Assembly (NCBI RefSeq): GCF_900142465.1
Contig: NZ_FRAX01000001.1
Coordinates: 62,001-126,000 of the forward strand
Direction: 5' to 3'
DNA length: 64,000 nucleotides
Source of the DNA: Fibrobacter sp. UWH6
Lineage (GTDB): Bacteria; Fibrobacterota; Fibrobacteria; Fibrobacterales; Fibrobacteraceae
The notes beneath the pieces were generated by a model that was not told the origin of the DNA, searched no databases, and saw nothing but the letters and a program-made list of their open reading frames with translations. This document shows, in pieces, positions 36,101 through 45,387 of this stretch; within the stretch, counting starts at the first letter, position 1; the number at the start of each line of letters is the position of its first letter. The translations under genes and the position numbers were made by a program.

Positions 36101-37051
36101 TTGTCCAATTCTGGCTTCGTCTTATTAGACAAGATTGCTGGTGAAACTTCTTTTAAGGCCCTTTTCCCTCTGAAAAGGGTCTTTTCTACGAAGCGTGTTG
36201 GTCATGCCGGTACGTTAGACCTACGTGCCTCCGGCCTGATTATTGCCGCTACGGGTCGCGTCACCCGTCTGCTGCCTTTTGTAGAGGCCAAGGACAAGTG
36301 TTACAGCTTTAGACTCCATCTGGGTTACCAGACTGACACCTTGGAATGGGACGGCGAAGTGGTTATGAGCGATGAGTGCCGAGCCGTGAGTAGTGAGTCA
36401 AATGCGGAAAGTTTAAAGGTTAAAGAGATTTCCGTTGCGGATCTTGAGGCGGTATTGCCCCAGTTTACCGGCGATATCGAACAGATTCCGCCTAAGTATT
36501 GTGCGGTAAAAATTAACGGTGTCCGCGCCAGCGACCTGATGGAACGTGGCCGAGATATCGAACTGAAGCCCCGCAAGATTAACATCAGCTCCCTGAAGGT
36601 GCTGGGTGCTGTTGCCAACGATGCCACTGAAGGATGCTCTGGCAAGGCTTTTGCCACTTTCGACTTGATTTGTGAATGCTCCAAGGGTACTTATATCCGT
36701 GCCCTGGGCCGTGATATTGCCCGTGCCCTTGGAACTTTTGGCTGCGTTTCCCATATCCGACGTCATCGTATTGGCGAGGTTACCTTGGATAAGGCTGTCC
36801 GTGGCGATGATCTGACCCGCGAACACTTGCTGCCTGTGGACCAGGTGCTTGATTTCCCCGTGGTCCGTCTTGACGACGCGCAGCTGGCGGTCATCCGTCA
36901 GGGAAATTATCTGCCCTGGAAAACTCCCATTGAAGGTGTGGATGCCGAAGGCAACGTCTTTGTAGCCAACATGCAAGGCGAAGTCCTCAGTTTCTGTCAC
37001 TATGAACCTGGCCGCATCAGGCCCAAGATCTACCTAGCCGAAGATGAATAA
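36101..37051 (+). CDS. truB: tRNA pseudouridine(55) synthase TruB, with a repeat-derived insertion
   Basis: A 316-residue enzyme that makes pseudouridine 55 in the tRNA T-loop. The TTG start directly follows the rbfA stop, with AAAGGGGAA upstream. The catalytic aspartate is D40 in GHAGTLDLRASG; other TruB markers are GYQTDTLEWDGEVV, FTGDIEQIPPKYCAVKINGVRASDLMERG and SKGTYIRALGRDIARALG. Between DGEVV and DLEAVL sits an additional stretch of about 20 residues (SDECRAVSSESNAESLKVKE) whose DNA (36366-36433) matches an intergenic repeat elsewhere in the window. Its insertion keeps the frame, so function is probably kept. It overlaps ribF by 8 bases. Confidence 0.93.
   Translation: MSNSGFVLLDKIAGETSFKALFPLKRVFSTKRVGHAGTLDLRASGLIIAATGRVTRLLPFVEAKDKCYSFRLHLGYQTDTLEWDGEVVMSDECRAVSSESNAESLKVKEISVADLEAVLPQFTGDIEQIPPKYCAVKINGVRASDLMERGRDIELKPRKINISSLKVLGAVANDATEGCSGKAFATFDLICECSKGTYIRALGRDIARALGTFGCVSHIRRHRIGEVTLDKAVRGDDLTREHLLPVDQVLDFPVVRLDDAQLAVIRQGNYLPWKTPIEGVDAEGNVFVANMQGEVLSFCHYEPGRIRPKIYLAEDE
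36366..36433 (+). repeat. intergenic-type repeat fragment inside truB
   Basis: The DNA is made of GAGCGATGAGTGCCGAGC / GTGAGTAGTGAGT followed by GCGGAAAGTTTAAAG GTTAAAGAGATTTCC (36404-36433). The latter matches 30394-30415 (GCGGAAAG GTTAAAGAAATTTCC) except for one additional heptamer and one substitution. The repeat lies between conserved TruB blocks. Confidence 0.7.
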
Positions 37052-37952
37052 GAAACGTGCTGTTACCATGGGGAATTTTGATGGTTGCCATCTTGGCCAC
37101 CAGGCTTTGTTCCGTTCCCTTAAGGCTGTGGCTGAAGCTAACGGTTTACTCCCTACGGTTATCAGTTTCGAACCTCATTCCAACTACGTACTTCGCGGCC
37201 CGGGGAATCCGCTCCTGCTGACTACGACTGCTGAAAAACGTGATTTTATCAAGAGCCTGGGATTGGATTTTGTGGTGATCCCTTTTACCCGCGACCTGAT
37301 GCACTTGCCCTTTGATGAGTTTATTCGTACAGAGCTGATTGAAAAACTGGACGTGTGCTCCATGTTCTTCGGTCATGACCACTGCTTTGGCGCTGGTGGC
37401 AAGGGCAATTACGAATCCATTACGGCCGCCTTCCCGGAACTTTCTACCCAGATGCTTTCCATCGTGCTCCACAAGGGGGAACGCGTCAGTTCTTCTGCCG
37501 TGCGAACCGCTCTGGAAATGGGGGATGTTGATCGTGCCCAGACCTACCTGGGACGTCCCTATCGACTTTCCGGTCATATTGTTAGCGGTAAACGCCTGGG
37601 ACATACCATTGGGTTCCCTACGGCAAACCTGCAGGTGGAACAGTACAAGTTCCTGCCTAAGCGCGGGGTCTATGTGGCGACGGCCCGACTTCCTGAAGAG
37701 GACGGCTCTGAACGTGTTTTCCGTGCTGTGGTGAATATTGGTATTCAGCCTTCTACGGGGAATCAGCCTCTGGCCATCGAGGCCTATTTATTGGATTTCA
37801 GCGAAGATATTTACGGCAAACCCATGTATCTGGATCTGATGGGCTATCTTCGTCCTGAGCAGAAATTTGCCAGTTTAGACGATCTTGTACGTCAAATTGG
37901 TATGGATGCCGATACGGCCCGCAATTACAACGGCAACCACTGGGCTGAATAG
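37044..37952 (+). CDS. ribF: bifunctional riboflavin kinase / FAD synthetase
   Basis: A 302-residue protein of usual size that turns riboflavin into FMN and then FAD. The N-terminal nucleotidyltransferase domain has the signature TMGNFDGCHLGHQALF (residues about 8-23) and the GHDHCFGAGGKGNYE loop (in the ISSTxVR region, VSSSAVRTALEMGD). The C-terminal kinase domain has PYRLSGHIVSGKRLGHTIGFPTANLQ and RGVYVATARL, with the catalytic Glu region AIEAYLLDFSEDIYGKPMYLDLMGYLRPEQKFASLDDLV. Its ATG overlaps truB by 8 bases, marking the end of the operon. No clear terminator is visible up to 38105. Confidence 0.97.
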   Translation: MNKKRAVTMGNFDGCHLGHQALFRSLKAVAEANGLLPTVISFEPHSNYVLRGPGNPLLLTTTAEKRDFIKSLGLDFVVIPFTRDLMHLPFDEFIRTELIEKLDVCSMFFGHDHCFGAGGKGNYESITAAFPELSTQMLSIVLHKGERVSSSAVRTALEMGDVDRAQTYLGRPYRLSGHIVSGKRLGHTIGFPTANLQVEQYKFLPKRGVYVATARLPEEDGSERVFRAVVNIGIQPSTGNQPLAIEAYLLDFSEDIYGKPMYLDLMGYLRPEQKFASLDDLVRQIGMDADTARNYNGNHWAE

Positions 37953-38105
37953 TCTCTCGTTGTGATATTATCGTAAGGTTTAAATATATTTCAAGGCCAT
38001 TATAAAACAACTTTTTTGTGCTTAGTCACATTGTGTTTATAGGTGGTTGATAAAAGTTGCTAAACGCAGAAATATAACGTATCTTTGTTAAAGAGGTGTG
38101 TGAAG

Positions 38106-41100
38106 ATGCGTAAATTAAACTTTACTTGGATTGCCGTTCTGGTGGCTACCGTCATGGCAGCTGCACAGGATGCCGGTCTTTATTTGAATTTCTCAGACGA
38201 TGGCGCTGGAAATGGCGTCGTTTCTCAGTCTGTAGAGATGTGCGATCTCTGTACGACCTCTCGTCAGATTACCAATGGTAGTGTTTCCCATGAATTGAAT
38301 GATATTCTTTCCACTCTGTGGAGTGGTAAGACCGCAGGAAGTGGTACGCTGACCTTCAAGTCCGATATCGATTTCCAGGAAATTGGCGAAAACGGTGAAT
38401 GTGTTACTCAGCATGAACCCATCAAGATTCGCAATAAGGTCTCGATTGAGGGCAACGGCTACACCTTCAAGAATGTTTGCTACAAGAAGACCATAGACTA
38501 TACCGATAGGACTACTCTTATGAGTGGCCATGTTGGTGTTTTTGATACCCTTTTCAATGCTACTGTTTCTAATATCAGGATCGAAAACGTCGATATTGAA
38601 ATCAGCGCAAATGATACTGACGACATTCCTAGCGACGCCTTGAAATATTACTATGGCGTTGGAGCCTTGGTTGGTCATGTTGATAGCTCCGATATTTCTG
38701 GCATCACTCTGAAGAACGTCCGCGTTTCTAGCCTTGTTGTTGGTGGTGTTGCGGGTATTGCCCAGAGGGTAAACTTTGATGGCATTACAAGCGAAGATAT
38801 GCTGGACATTTCCAACACCATCCTGATGGAAAGGAACACTGGTGCCGTCAAGGGTACGAATAGGTCAGGTCGTTATTATGCCTGTGTTGGCGGTCTTGTG
38901 GGTTATGGTCTGAACCTGTCTGCCAAGGATGTGGATATCTCTGCAGAACTGAATAGTTCCAAGGGTGCTTTTGTTGCCATGGGCGGCCTTGTGGGCCAGA
39001 TGTTCATGGACAGCCGGAGGAGCAACAAGGTTCTAAATTTCCATAATGTGAATGTCGGGGCCGGATCTTCTATTAAGGGCGGCGCTGCCATGGGTGGCCT
39101 CTTTGGTGGTTTCTTCCCCAGTGAAACTAGTTATGGCCTGGAATCCTCTTTTGATAAGGTTTCCTTTGACGGTTCAATTTCGAACTCTAGCGCTATTTCT
39201 GACTCTGTATATATTGGCGGTCTGATTGCCCGCTCCTATCAGATTATTCGCCCCCTGAAGATTTCTGAAAGTTTCGTAAAACTTTCTGTTGATGATACCC
39301 GTTCCTCTAAGGCTATCTACTATAACGCTGGTGGTCTTGTTGGTGGTATGGGTGGTAATGAAAAGGCTGTTGATACTACCGGCTATCTGTCTATCTATAA
39401 TACCAAGGTCGATGGAAAAATCAAAGTTGTAGACAAGAACGCAAATAGCAGTTCTAATAAGGGCTATGTGGCTATGGGTGGCGTGGCTGGTGTGGGTTAC
39501 CTTGCAGCAACAGAAAAAGCTTTTGCGAATAACACCGTCAGAGTTTCTATGGATGCAGCCCTGAATCTTTCTGAAGCAGATTCCCTGGATATGGGGGGCT
39601 TCTTTGGGTATGTGGGCATGCGTGATGAATCTAATGCGGGACTGCGGTTAAAGTCTTCTGCTTATTATGGTTTTATCAAGGTTACCGGTGTAAATAACGG
39701 AAATTATGTTGGTGGAGCCGTAGGTGAGTTCCGTAAGGGTGAAAGTGGTAATCATATTGTTTTTGATCGTATAAAGCTTTCTGCAGAAAACGCAACGTCT
39801 CTGATTTCTATTAATGCGGATGATGATGCCTCTATGAAGCGCACTGGTTATGTGGGGGGCGTTTGCGGCTACTGCAGAAGTCCGTCTATGGATAGGGTTG
39901 CCGTTCATGGCGATATTGATGTACTTGGAAACGTTGATAATGTGGATGCCCTTTATGTGGGTGGTTTTTTGGCTTACATTTCTACTGGTGCTCCTGACCG
40001 TGATTTTTACATTACGAATTCCTATCTCAAGGGAACAATCCATGTGTCGACGCCTGCTACCACAGAACATCCGTTCTATGTTGGCTATATGGGCGGCATG
40101 CTGTCCTTGAATAATTCTACTGCAGCACATACTATCATGTCTAACTATCATTTGGGTAGTGATGCTTACGATGCCTTTGGATCTTTCGTTAGCGTCACTA
40201 TGAAAAGTTGGCTCGCCTCTGTTAAGTCCTGCTCTGGTGTAGAAAAAGTTTTTTGCTGGGATATTCAGTATAACGTTCGCAATGGTTCTAACAACCTGGA
40301 CGAAAACGAAAACGGAACTCTTGCCGCTAGTGACATGAAGTCTTCCTTGCTCACCACATTGAATATGCCTTACCGTTTAGGTAAAGTGGATGAAAAGATC
40401 TGGACTATTGATGAAACCGGTGTAACCAACGAAGGTTATCCCTATTGGATTGGTGAACCCGAAGGTGACGTTCCCGTTGTACTTGAACCGGGAAGTTCCA
40501 GTTCTAAGGATCTTGAAAGCTCCAGCTCCGAAGAAGTTGTTGAATCTTCCAGCAGCGCTGAACCCGAGTCTTCCAGCGAAGCCGAACCTGAATCTTCTAG
40601 CGAAGTTGAACAGTCTTCCTCTTCTGAAGAACCTGAAAGCTCCAGCTCTGTAGAAATCGTTGAATCTTCCAGCAGCGCTGAACCTGAGTCTTCCAGCGAA
40701 GCTGAACCTGAATCTTCTAGCGAAGTTGAACAGTCTTCCTCTTCTGAAGAACCTGAATCTTCTAGTTCCAAGGAACCGGAAAGTTCCAGCTCTGTAGAAA
40801 TCGTTGAATCTTCTAGCAGTGTGGCCGAACCTGAGTCCTCTAGTGCAGTAGAACCCGAGTCTTCTAGTAGTGAAGTGGAAGAATCTTCTTCTTCTGTTAT
40901 CGAGGTGGTTGAAGTGTCTTCTTCTAGCGAACCGCTGGTTTGGCGTGCTGGTGCCTGGAACATGGTTTCTCTGAAGGCTCTGAAGAAACATCAGATTATC
41001 CCCACGAAGGGCGATTACCTGTACTGGTGGGATGAAAGCGCTACCATTGGCGACTTCTGGCAATATCAGGCCTACGGATTCAAGGGTGATGAAAATGATG

Positions 41101-42107
41101 TTACCGGCTATTGGTATCAGAGCACCAAGGATATCGTAATCAATGGCAATGACCCGATTCCTGAAGGTGCAGAAATTGTTTGGGAAGTGGATAGCATCAA
41201 TAGCGGTTGGAACATGGTTGCTAATCCCTATGGTCAGGCAATCGATCTTTCTTGCGATGAATTGAAGGATGTTGCTATCTGGCGTAGAAATGCTGAAGGC
41301 ACAGACTATGATCCCGAGGTTAAGGTACTTGGCCCCTATGAAGGTGCTTGGATTAAGGTAAATTCTCCGAGAACGATTCGCTTTAGTGCAAAGCCGGTCG
41401 CTGCTAAAAAAGCACTGCAGAAGGCAAACTTTGCTGAAGCAGAAGGTTGGAGTCTGAAGGCAGTCCTGTCTGACGATTATGGTAGAGTTGATTCCTGGAA
41501 TGTTATGGGTGTTGCCTCTCGTGAACAGAAGATGGAAGAACCTCCTGCCGGTATGGGTGGCTATGTTCGCCTGTCTATCGTTGAGGATAATGTCTTGCTG
41601 GCAAAGAGCCTCAAGTCTGAATCCGATGAAATGAGCTGGACTGTTCGACTGAGTGCATCCAATAACCATGAAGGAACTCTTCAGCTTGAAGGTGTCGAAA
41701 AGGTAAGAGCGCTGGGCAAGAAGGTCTTTGTATCTGTAGATGGTCGCACTACCGAAATGACGGAAGGTAAATCTATCAAGGTGGCTCTCAAGACCAGCTC
41801 CAAGACGGCTACGGTAACCGTAACTTCTGGCAATAAGCCTGTGGTTGCATCCAATGCCATTCGCAATATCCGCGGAATCCGTTCTGCTGAGGGTCTGAAT
41901 GTGAACTTTGATGTGAACTCTGATCTGATGGGTCAGACGGCTCGAGTAGATGTGGTTAGCGTTTCTGGTAAGGTTGTGGCTACGGCTAAGTTTAACGCAA
42001 ATGCCGGTGCCAACAGCGTAAACCTGAATGTCAAGGACCGTGGACTTTACATCGTCAGCGTCCGCGTGGGCAGCCAGAGTTCTGTGAAGAACATTGCCGT
42101 CAGGTAA
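38106..42107 (+). CDS. very large secreted repeat (GLUG-like/beta-helix) surface protein with Ser-rich linker and T9SS-like sorting tail
   Basis: A 1333-residue protein. ATG 38106 has AGAGGTG 8-9 bases upstream; the longer TTG frame is not used. After a signal peptide (TWIAVLVATVMAAAQ) the chain to about residue 790 contains repeated GG-LVG phrases (YGVGALVGHVDSSDISGI; VGGLVGYGLNLSAKDVDIS; MGGLVGQMFMDSRRSN; MGGLFGGFFPS), as in GLUG-type adhesins and beta-helix proteins. Residues about 795-940 are a Ser/Glu/Pro linker (two 120-bp DNA repeats). Beyond it are beta-sandwich-like segments (WRAGAWNMVSLKAL) and a C-terminal module of about 75 residues (RVDVVSVSGKVVATAKF ... GLYIVSVRVGSQSSVKNIAV) of the type sorted by T9SS. 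Attachment or polysaccharide binding is inferred. Confidence 0.82.
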   Translation: MRKLNFTWIAVLVATVMAAAQDAGLYLNFSDDGAGNGVVSQSVEMCDLCTTSRQITNGSVSHELNDILSTLWSGKTAGSGTLTFKSDIDFQEIGENGECVTQHEPIKIRNKVSIEGNGYTFKNVCYKKTIDYTDRTTLMSGHVGVFDTLFNATVSNIRIENVDIEISANDTDDIPSDALKYYYGVGALVGHVDSSDISGITLKNVRVSSLVVGGVAGIAQRVNFDGITSEDMLDISNTILMERNTGAVKGTNRSGRYYACVGGLVGYGLNLSAKDVDISAELNSSKGAFVAMGGLVGQMFMDSRRSNKVLNFHNVNVGAGSSIKGGAAMGGLFGGFFPSETSYGLESSFDKVSFDGSISNSSAISDSVYIGGLIARSYQIIRPLKISESFVKLSVDDTRSSKAIYYNAGGLVGGMGGNEKAVDTTGYLSIYNTKVDGKIKVVDKNANSSSNKGYVAMGGVAGVGYLAATEKAFANNTVRVSMDAALNLSEADSLDMGGFFGYVGMRDESNAGLRLKSSAYYGFIKVTGVNNGNYVGGAVGEFRKGESGNHIVFDRIKLSAENATSLISINADDDASMKRTGYVGGVCGYCRSPSMDRVAVHGDIDVLGNVDNVDALYVGGFLAYISTGAPDRDFYITNSYLKGTIHVSTPATTEHPFYVGYMGGMLSLNNSTAAHTIMSNYHLGSDAYDAFGSFVSVTMKSWLASVKSCSGVEKVFCWDIQYNVRNGSNNLDENENGTLAASDMKSSLLTTLNMPYRLGKVDEKIWTIDETGVTNEGYPYWIGEPEGDVPVVLEPGSSSSKDLESSSSEEVVESSSSAEPESSSEAEPESSSEVEQSSSSEEPESSSSVEIVESSSSAEPESSSEAEPESSSEVEQSSSSEEPESSSSKEPESSSSVEIVESSSSVAEPESSSAVEPESSSSEVEESSSSVIEVVEVSSSSEPLVWRAGAWNMVSLKALKKHQIIPTKGDYLYWWDESATIGDFWQYQAYGFKGDENDVTGYWYQSTKDIVINGNDPIPEGAEIVWEVDSINSGWNMVANPYGQAIDLSCDELKDVAIWRRNAEGTDYDPEVKVLGPYEGAWIKVNSPRTIRFSAKPVAAKKALQKANFAEAEGWSLKAVLSDDYGRVDSWNVMGVASREQKMEEPPAGMGGYVRLSIVEDNVLLAKSLKSESDEMSWTVRLSASNNHEGTLQLEGVEKVRALGKKVFVSVDGRTTEMTEGKSIKVALKTSSKTATVTVTSGNKPVVASNAIRNIRGIRSAEGLNVNFDVNSDLMGQTARVDVVSVSGKVVATAKFNANAGANSVNLNVKDRGLYIVSVRVGSQSSVKNIAVR
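40542..40781 (+). repeat. two 120-bp tandem repeats coding for Ser/Glu/Pro linker
   Basis: The DNA from 40542 to 40661 recurs almost exactly from 40662, both coding for ESSSSAEPESSSEAEPESSS-type sequence; further degenerate copies continue to about 40930. Recent unit duplication inside the linker is likely. Confidence 0.8.
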
Positions 42108-42145
42108 TTCAGTTTAATTAAAAATTAGACGTTATAAATCAGCGA

Positions 42146-43072
42146 TTATACATCACTAGAATCGTCGGCGAACTTAGCAATTTGTTCGCCGATTTCGTCT
42201 GCAAGTCGGGGGTCTTCGTTATAGACAGCCACGATTTTTTTGCAACCCAATTCCAACAGTTTGCGGACCATGGCGTTGTCGCGCCTGGCTCGTAAATCGC
42301 GGATGGCCAGGTCTATCAGCTTGACGTCGGCCTGTACCGGGTAGCCCTTCATGAACTGGTAGAACTGCTTGATTTGCACTTCGTATTGTTCATCGGATTC
42401 CAGGGCTAGAAGGAACGGAATCACTCGGGTGTTTAGAAGTTTGCCCATGTCACCGACGAAGGTATTCAGGGTAACGCCCCTAGGGAACAGTTCCTCGGTG
42501 TCTTTCTGCAAATCGTCGGTATCCACAAATTCGCCAGTCTCGATCTGGGCCAGAGCTTCGTTCAGGAAATCCATTTCCTTGCGGCGGGCCTGTTCGCGGT
42601 AGACTGCCTGGTAATAGATGGGCAATGTGGTAAGGCAGTAATGAGCCTGACCTACTCCCATGAATTCGCCGATGTAGTAAATGTCGGCGTCCTCTTCCAG
42701 AATTTCGGATTCGCTAGTGAAATTTCCAATCCTTGCGGGAATGGGAATGACTTCCATGTTGGAAAGTTCGTGAAGGCGTTCGCGCATCTTATCTACGTCA
42801 ACGTTTTCGGGAATCTCGATTCCTTCGGATTCCATACGTTCCAACATATTGTCAAACTTTTCGTCCATGGCATCGGACAGGGCGCGGCGCTGGCTCTTGG
42901 TGGGCAGAGACTGTCTAAAGTCTCCTTCCAGAGTCAGGATGCCGTTCTTGATCATGTCATCAAAAGGCGAACCGCTAGTCTCGTTGTCGGGATTGGGTAA
43001 AATGCGGGCGTATGCGATCATGCGACCGCACAAGTTCTCATCATTGCCTTTTTTCTGTTCGATACCTAACAT
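42146..43072 (-). CDS. cytoplasmic protein of unknown function
   Basis: A 308-residue soluble protein without signal or membrane helix. ATG 43072 is used although a TTG 9 bases upstream also opens the frame; neither has a good RBS. It is mainly helical, with acidic segments (EALAQIETGEFVDTDDLQKDTEELFP) and a repeated theme of positional residues (KSQRRALSDAMDEKFDNMLERMESEGIEIPENVD). The C-terminal part (KLIDLAIRDLRARRDNAMVRKLLELGCKKIVAVYNEDPRLADEIGEQIAKF) looks like alpha-alpha repeats. No family is recognised. It is convergent with the surface protein and leads to the 3' side of the pectin genes; a monocistronic gene is likely. Confidence 0.72.
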   Translation of the reverse strand: MLGIEQKKGNDENLCGRMIAYARILPNPDNETSGSPFDDMIKNGILTLEGDFRQSLPTKSQRRALSDAMDEKFDNMLERMESEGIEIPENVDVDKMRERLHELSNMEVIPIPARIGNFTSESEILEEDADIYYIGEFMGVGQAHYCLTTLPIYYQAVYREQARRKEMDFLNEALAQIETGEFVDTDDLQKDTEELFPRGVTLNTFVGDMGKLLNTRVIPFLLALESDEQYEVQIKQFYQFMKGYPVQADVKLIDLAIRDLRARRDNAMVRKLLELGCKKIVAVYNEDPRLADEIGEQIAKFADDSSDV

Positions 43073-43139
43073 ACAAGGCAAATATACAAAATGTCTTGTC
43101 TTGTAATGTCTAGGATGCGTTTTGTCGCGTCATTCATAA

Positions 43140-43220
43140 CTTGTTTTTCCAAGTCTTCCTGAACGTGTTCGCCATATCATCTTGAACGTACCCAACGTCA
43201 TCCTGAACATGTTTCAGGAT
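43140..43220. repeat. intergenic 'CATCCTGAAC' repeats with hairpin after pectinesterase
   Basis: Three variants of (T)CTTCCTGAACGTG / CATCTTGAACGTA / CATCCTGAACATG follow in a row. The last makes an 8-bp stem (ATCCTGAA 43200-43207, TTCAGGAT 43213-43220, loop CATGT) ending one base before the pectinesterase stop. Such TCATCCTGA-type repeats are common between genes of many bacteria. A related copy follows icd near 49812-49848. Confidence 0.5.
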
Positions 43221-43221
43221 C

Positions 43222-45360
43222 TCACTGCACACGGATAACTTGCAGTTTCTTATAACCGGGCGCTACAATGCGTACCAGATAATTGCCAGCCGGCATACCA
43301 GACACGAATTTAGAAAGTTCATGAATGTCGGAAACGTTCATATTGCGAATAAACTTTCCTTGAATGTTGTACAGCTGGACGTTAAACGTTCCGTTAACCA
43401 GATTCATCTGGTGGTTTGCTATGCCGAGGGTTGTATCCGCAGGTGTTTCGCCGCCGTTAGGATCCTCTGGATCTTCTTCCGTGATGGTTTCTACCTTCAG
43501 AGGCGTCAGCACAATCTGATCCAGGTTCGGGCCGTCATTGTTTCCTACTACAGCAAACTGGATGTAGCTTGCTCCGCGGGGCAGTTCAATTTCGATTTCC
43601 TTGGACGGGTAGGTTTTCCAGTCTGCGGTCTTTTCGAAAGTGACCTGCTGGGCCTCGGCAGGATCTGCTGCCTTGATAATTAAATCACGGTCTGCGGAAC
43701 TTCCGTTGGCGTAATACATCTCCATCTTGTAGGTTCCGGCAGCTTCCACATAAACAGGAACGTTCACGTAGGAATTGCCTGCGCCGAAGTTGACATAGCC
43801 TGTACCAGCAAAGCCTGCATTGGTGCTTTCGTTGACGCCATTTTCGATAACGCCACTTTCGGCCTGGAATGTGTCTACGCCCTTTGCTGCAAAAGTGGCG
43901 CCGAGTTCAATATCGCCGGTGGCGGTAATCTCGAGGGGGTTGCTGGCAGAAGTGGCGGAAGCTCCGGTCCAGCCTTCAAAAGTCCAACCTTCGATGGGCT
44001 TGGCGGTGAATGTTGCCTTTTTGCCTTCTGCAACCTTGTTACCGCTGAGGGAACTTTCGATGGTTCCACCGATGCTGTTATTCAGGGAGACCTTGTAGTA
44101 AGTGGCATTGCTTTCTACAACGGAAACTTCGTTGGAGGTGGCGCCGAGACCGCCCATGGAGTTGGCTGCACGAACGGTAACTTTTGATCCTACAGAAACT
44201 CCCTCAAGATCAAAACTGTTGGAGGCGACGCTAGTCTTGAATTGTCCGTTTACGAATATGGCCCAGCAGCGAGCGTTTTCGTTGTCGTCCCAGACAATTT
44301 CATTTCCTTCCTGGGAAATTTTTGGGGCAGCCATTTGAACGGTCAACTTGTTGGGTTCCCAATTATCGGAACCGCCCATGACGTTTTTCAAGGTGTAATT
44401 TGCGGCATCACTGGCAGACCAAACTGTTTTCAGGGACTTGGCAGAGGAGGCATCCTTGCCGCCGTTGAAGTAAGTCTTGCGGCGGCTCACGTCAATGGCT
44501 CCGCCGTTGCCGTTCTTGCTGTTGTATTCACCGAAAACGGTGGGGGCAGAATTCATGTCGGCACCCCAACCTTCTGCTGTAGGCTGGGCGTACATGGTGG
44601 TGTTCAGGAAGGCCACCTTGGCGTGGTTCCAGGAACGTCCCAGATAGAAGGTGCCGTTATAGCTGCCATTGGAAACGTTAATCTTTGCGTTGTTGAAAAC
44701 GTAGCCCCATTCGGTAGAGGTCTGTGCGGCTGTAATGTACCCGCCATTGCGAGTCATTACAAGATTCGTTCCTTCGAAAAAGACGTCTCCATTACCGCAA
44801 ATGAAGTCTACGGTACCCTGGATTTCACCATCTTCCCAGTAGGTTCGGCCCTTGTTGGTATAATAGGTGTCCTGCCCACTGACCAGCTTGACGTTCTTGA
44901 AAATATTCTTGTCGCCGGAATTCTGCTGGATAGTCACCTGGCGGCATGCAGAGGATCCGCAATAGGTGCTCTTGTTCTGGATGGTCAGATCCTGCAGGTA
45001 CATGCCCTTGTTTCCGGAGAGGTACAAGGTGGCTGTGTGGCCGATGCTTTCGGTATCGGTCTTGTTGGCAATAATTGCCTTGTCGCGGGTCTGGCCAATC
45101 AGCGAAACGAATGAGGTGGAGAATGTGGTTTTTCCGTGACGGTCTGCCGTCACTTTTGTCAAGTCGTATTCACCATCAGGGAAGAATATGACAAAGCGTT
45201 TTGATTCGCTGGGGGAGGCGGCGCTGGCTGCGGCCATGGCGGCCTTGAAGTCTCCATCAACGCCCACAACGAAATCAAACTTTCTTTTTTCCACTGCCAT
45301 GGCTGTAGAGGCAAGCCCCAGACACAACGGCGCGATAATAAAGGTGAAATTTCTTTTCAT
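43222..45360 (-). CDS. secreted pectin methylesterase (CE8) with CBM35/6-like and T9SS-like tail
   Basis: A 712-residue modular enzyme that removes methyl esters from pectin. The signal peptide is residues 1-22. The CE8 beta-helix domain carries the key residues: Q163-D164 (SGQDTYYT), D185 (GTVDFICGNGD) and R242 (LGRSW). Following modules are a fibronectin III-like domain (about 345-420), an InlB-like repeat with GWTFEGWTG (about 425-495), a carbohydrate-binding module (about 500-620; NAGFAGTGYVNFGAG ... GTYKMEMYYANGSSADRD), an Asp/Glu/Pro linker, and a C-terminal sorting module (FNVQLYNIQGKFIRNMNV ... MPAGNYLVRIVAPG). PL10 pectate lyase is 27 bases upstream on the same strand, so the demethylating and cleaving enzymes are co-expressed. 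Confidence 0.95.
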   Translation of the reverse strand: MKRNFTFIIAPLCLGLASTAMAVEKRKFDFVVGVDGDFKAAMAAASAASPSESKRFVIFFPDGEYDLTKVTADRHGKTTFSTSFVSLIGQTRDKAIIANKTDTESIGHTATLYLSGNKGMYLQDLTIQNKSTYCGSSACRQVTIQQNSGDKNIFKNVKLVSGQDTYYTNKGRTYWEDGEIQGTVDFICGNGDVFFEGTNLVMTRNGGYITAAQTSTEWGYVFNNAKINVSNGSYNGTFYLGRSWNHAKVAFLNTTMYAQPTAEGWGADMNSAPTVFGEYNSKNGNGGAIDVSRRKTYFNGGKDASSAKSLKTVWSASDAANYTLKNVMGGSDNWEPNKLTVQMAAPKISQEGNEIVWDDNENARCWAIFVNGQFKTSVASNSFDLEGVSVGSKVTVRAANSMGGLGATSNEVSVVESNATYYKVSLNNSIGGTIESSLSGNKVAEGKKATFTAKPIEGWTFEGWTGASATSASNPLEITATGDIELGATFAAKGVDTFQAESGVIENGVNESTNAGFAGTGYVNFGAGNSYVNVPVYVEAAGTYKMEMYYANGSSADRDLIIKAADPAEAQQVTFEKTADWKTYPSKEIEIELPRGASYIQFAVVGNNDGPNLDQIVLTPLKVETITEEDPEDPNGGETPADTTLGIANHQMNLVNGTFNVQLYNIQGKFIRNMNVSDIHELSKFVSGMPAGNYLVRIVAPGYKKLQVIRVQ

Positions 45361-45387
45361 CTTTTATCCCTGTGTGAACTTGCAACT

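Noticed and set aside
38000-38040. A CRP-like site upstream of the large surface protein (TGTGCTTAGTCACA)
   Set aside because: The half-sites are two bases too close for the GTGA-N6-TCAC spacing seen at the two other sites.
40495-40930. Ser-linker repeats as CRISPR or VNTR outside genes
   Set aside because: They are in frame within a single large coding sequence and encode a typical Ser/Glu/Pro linker.
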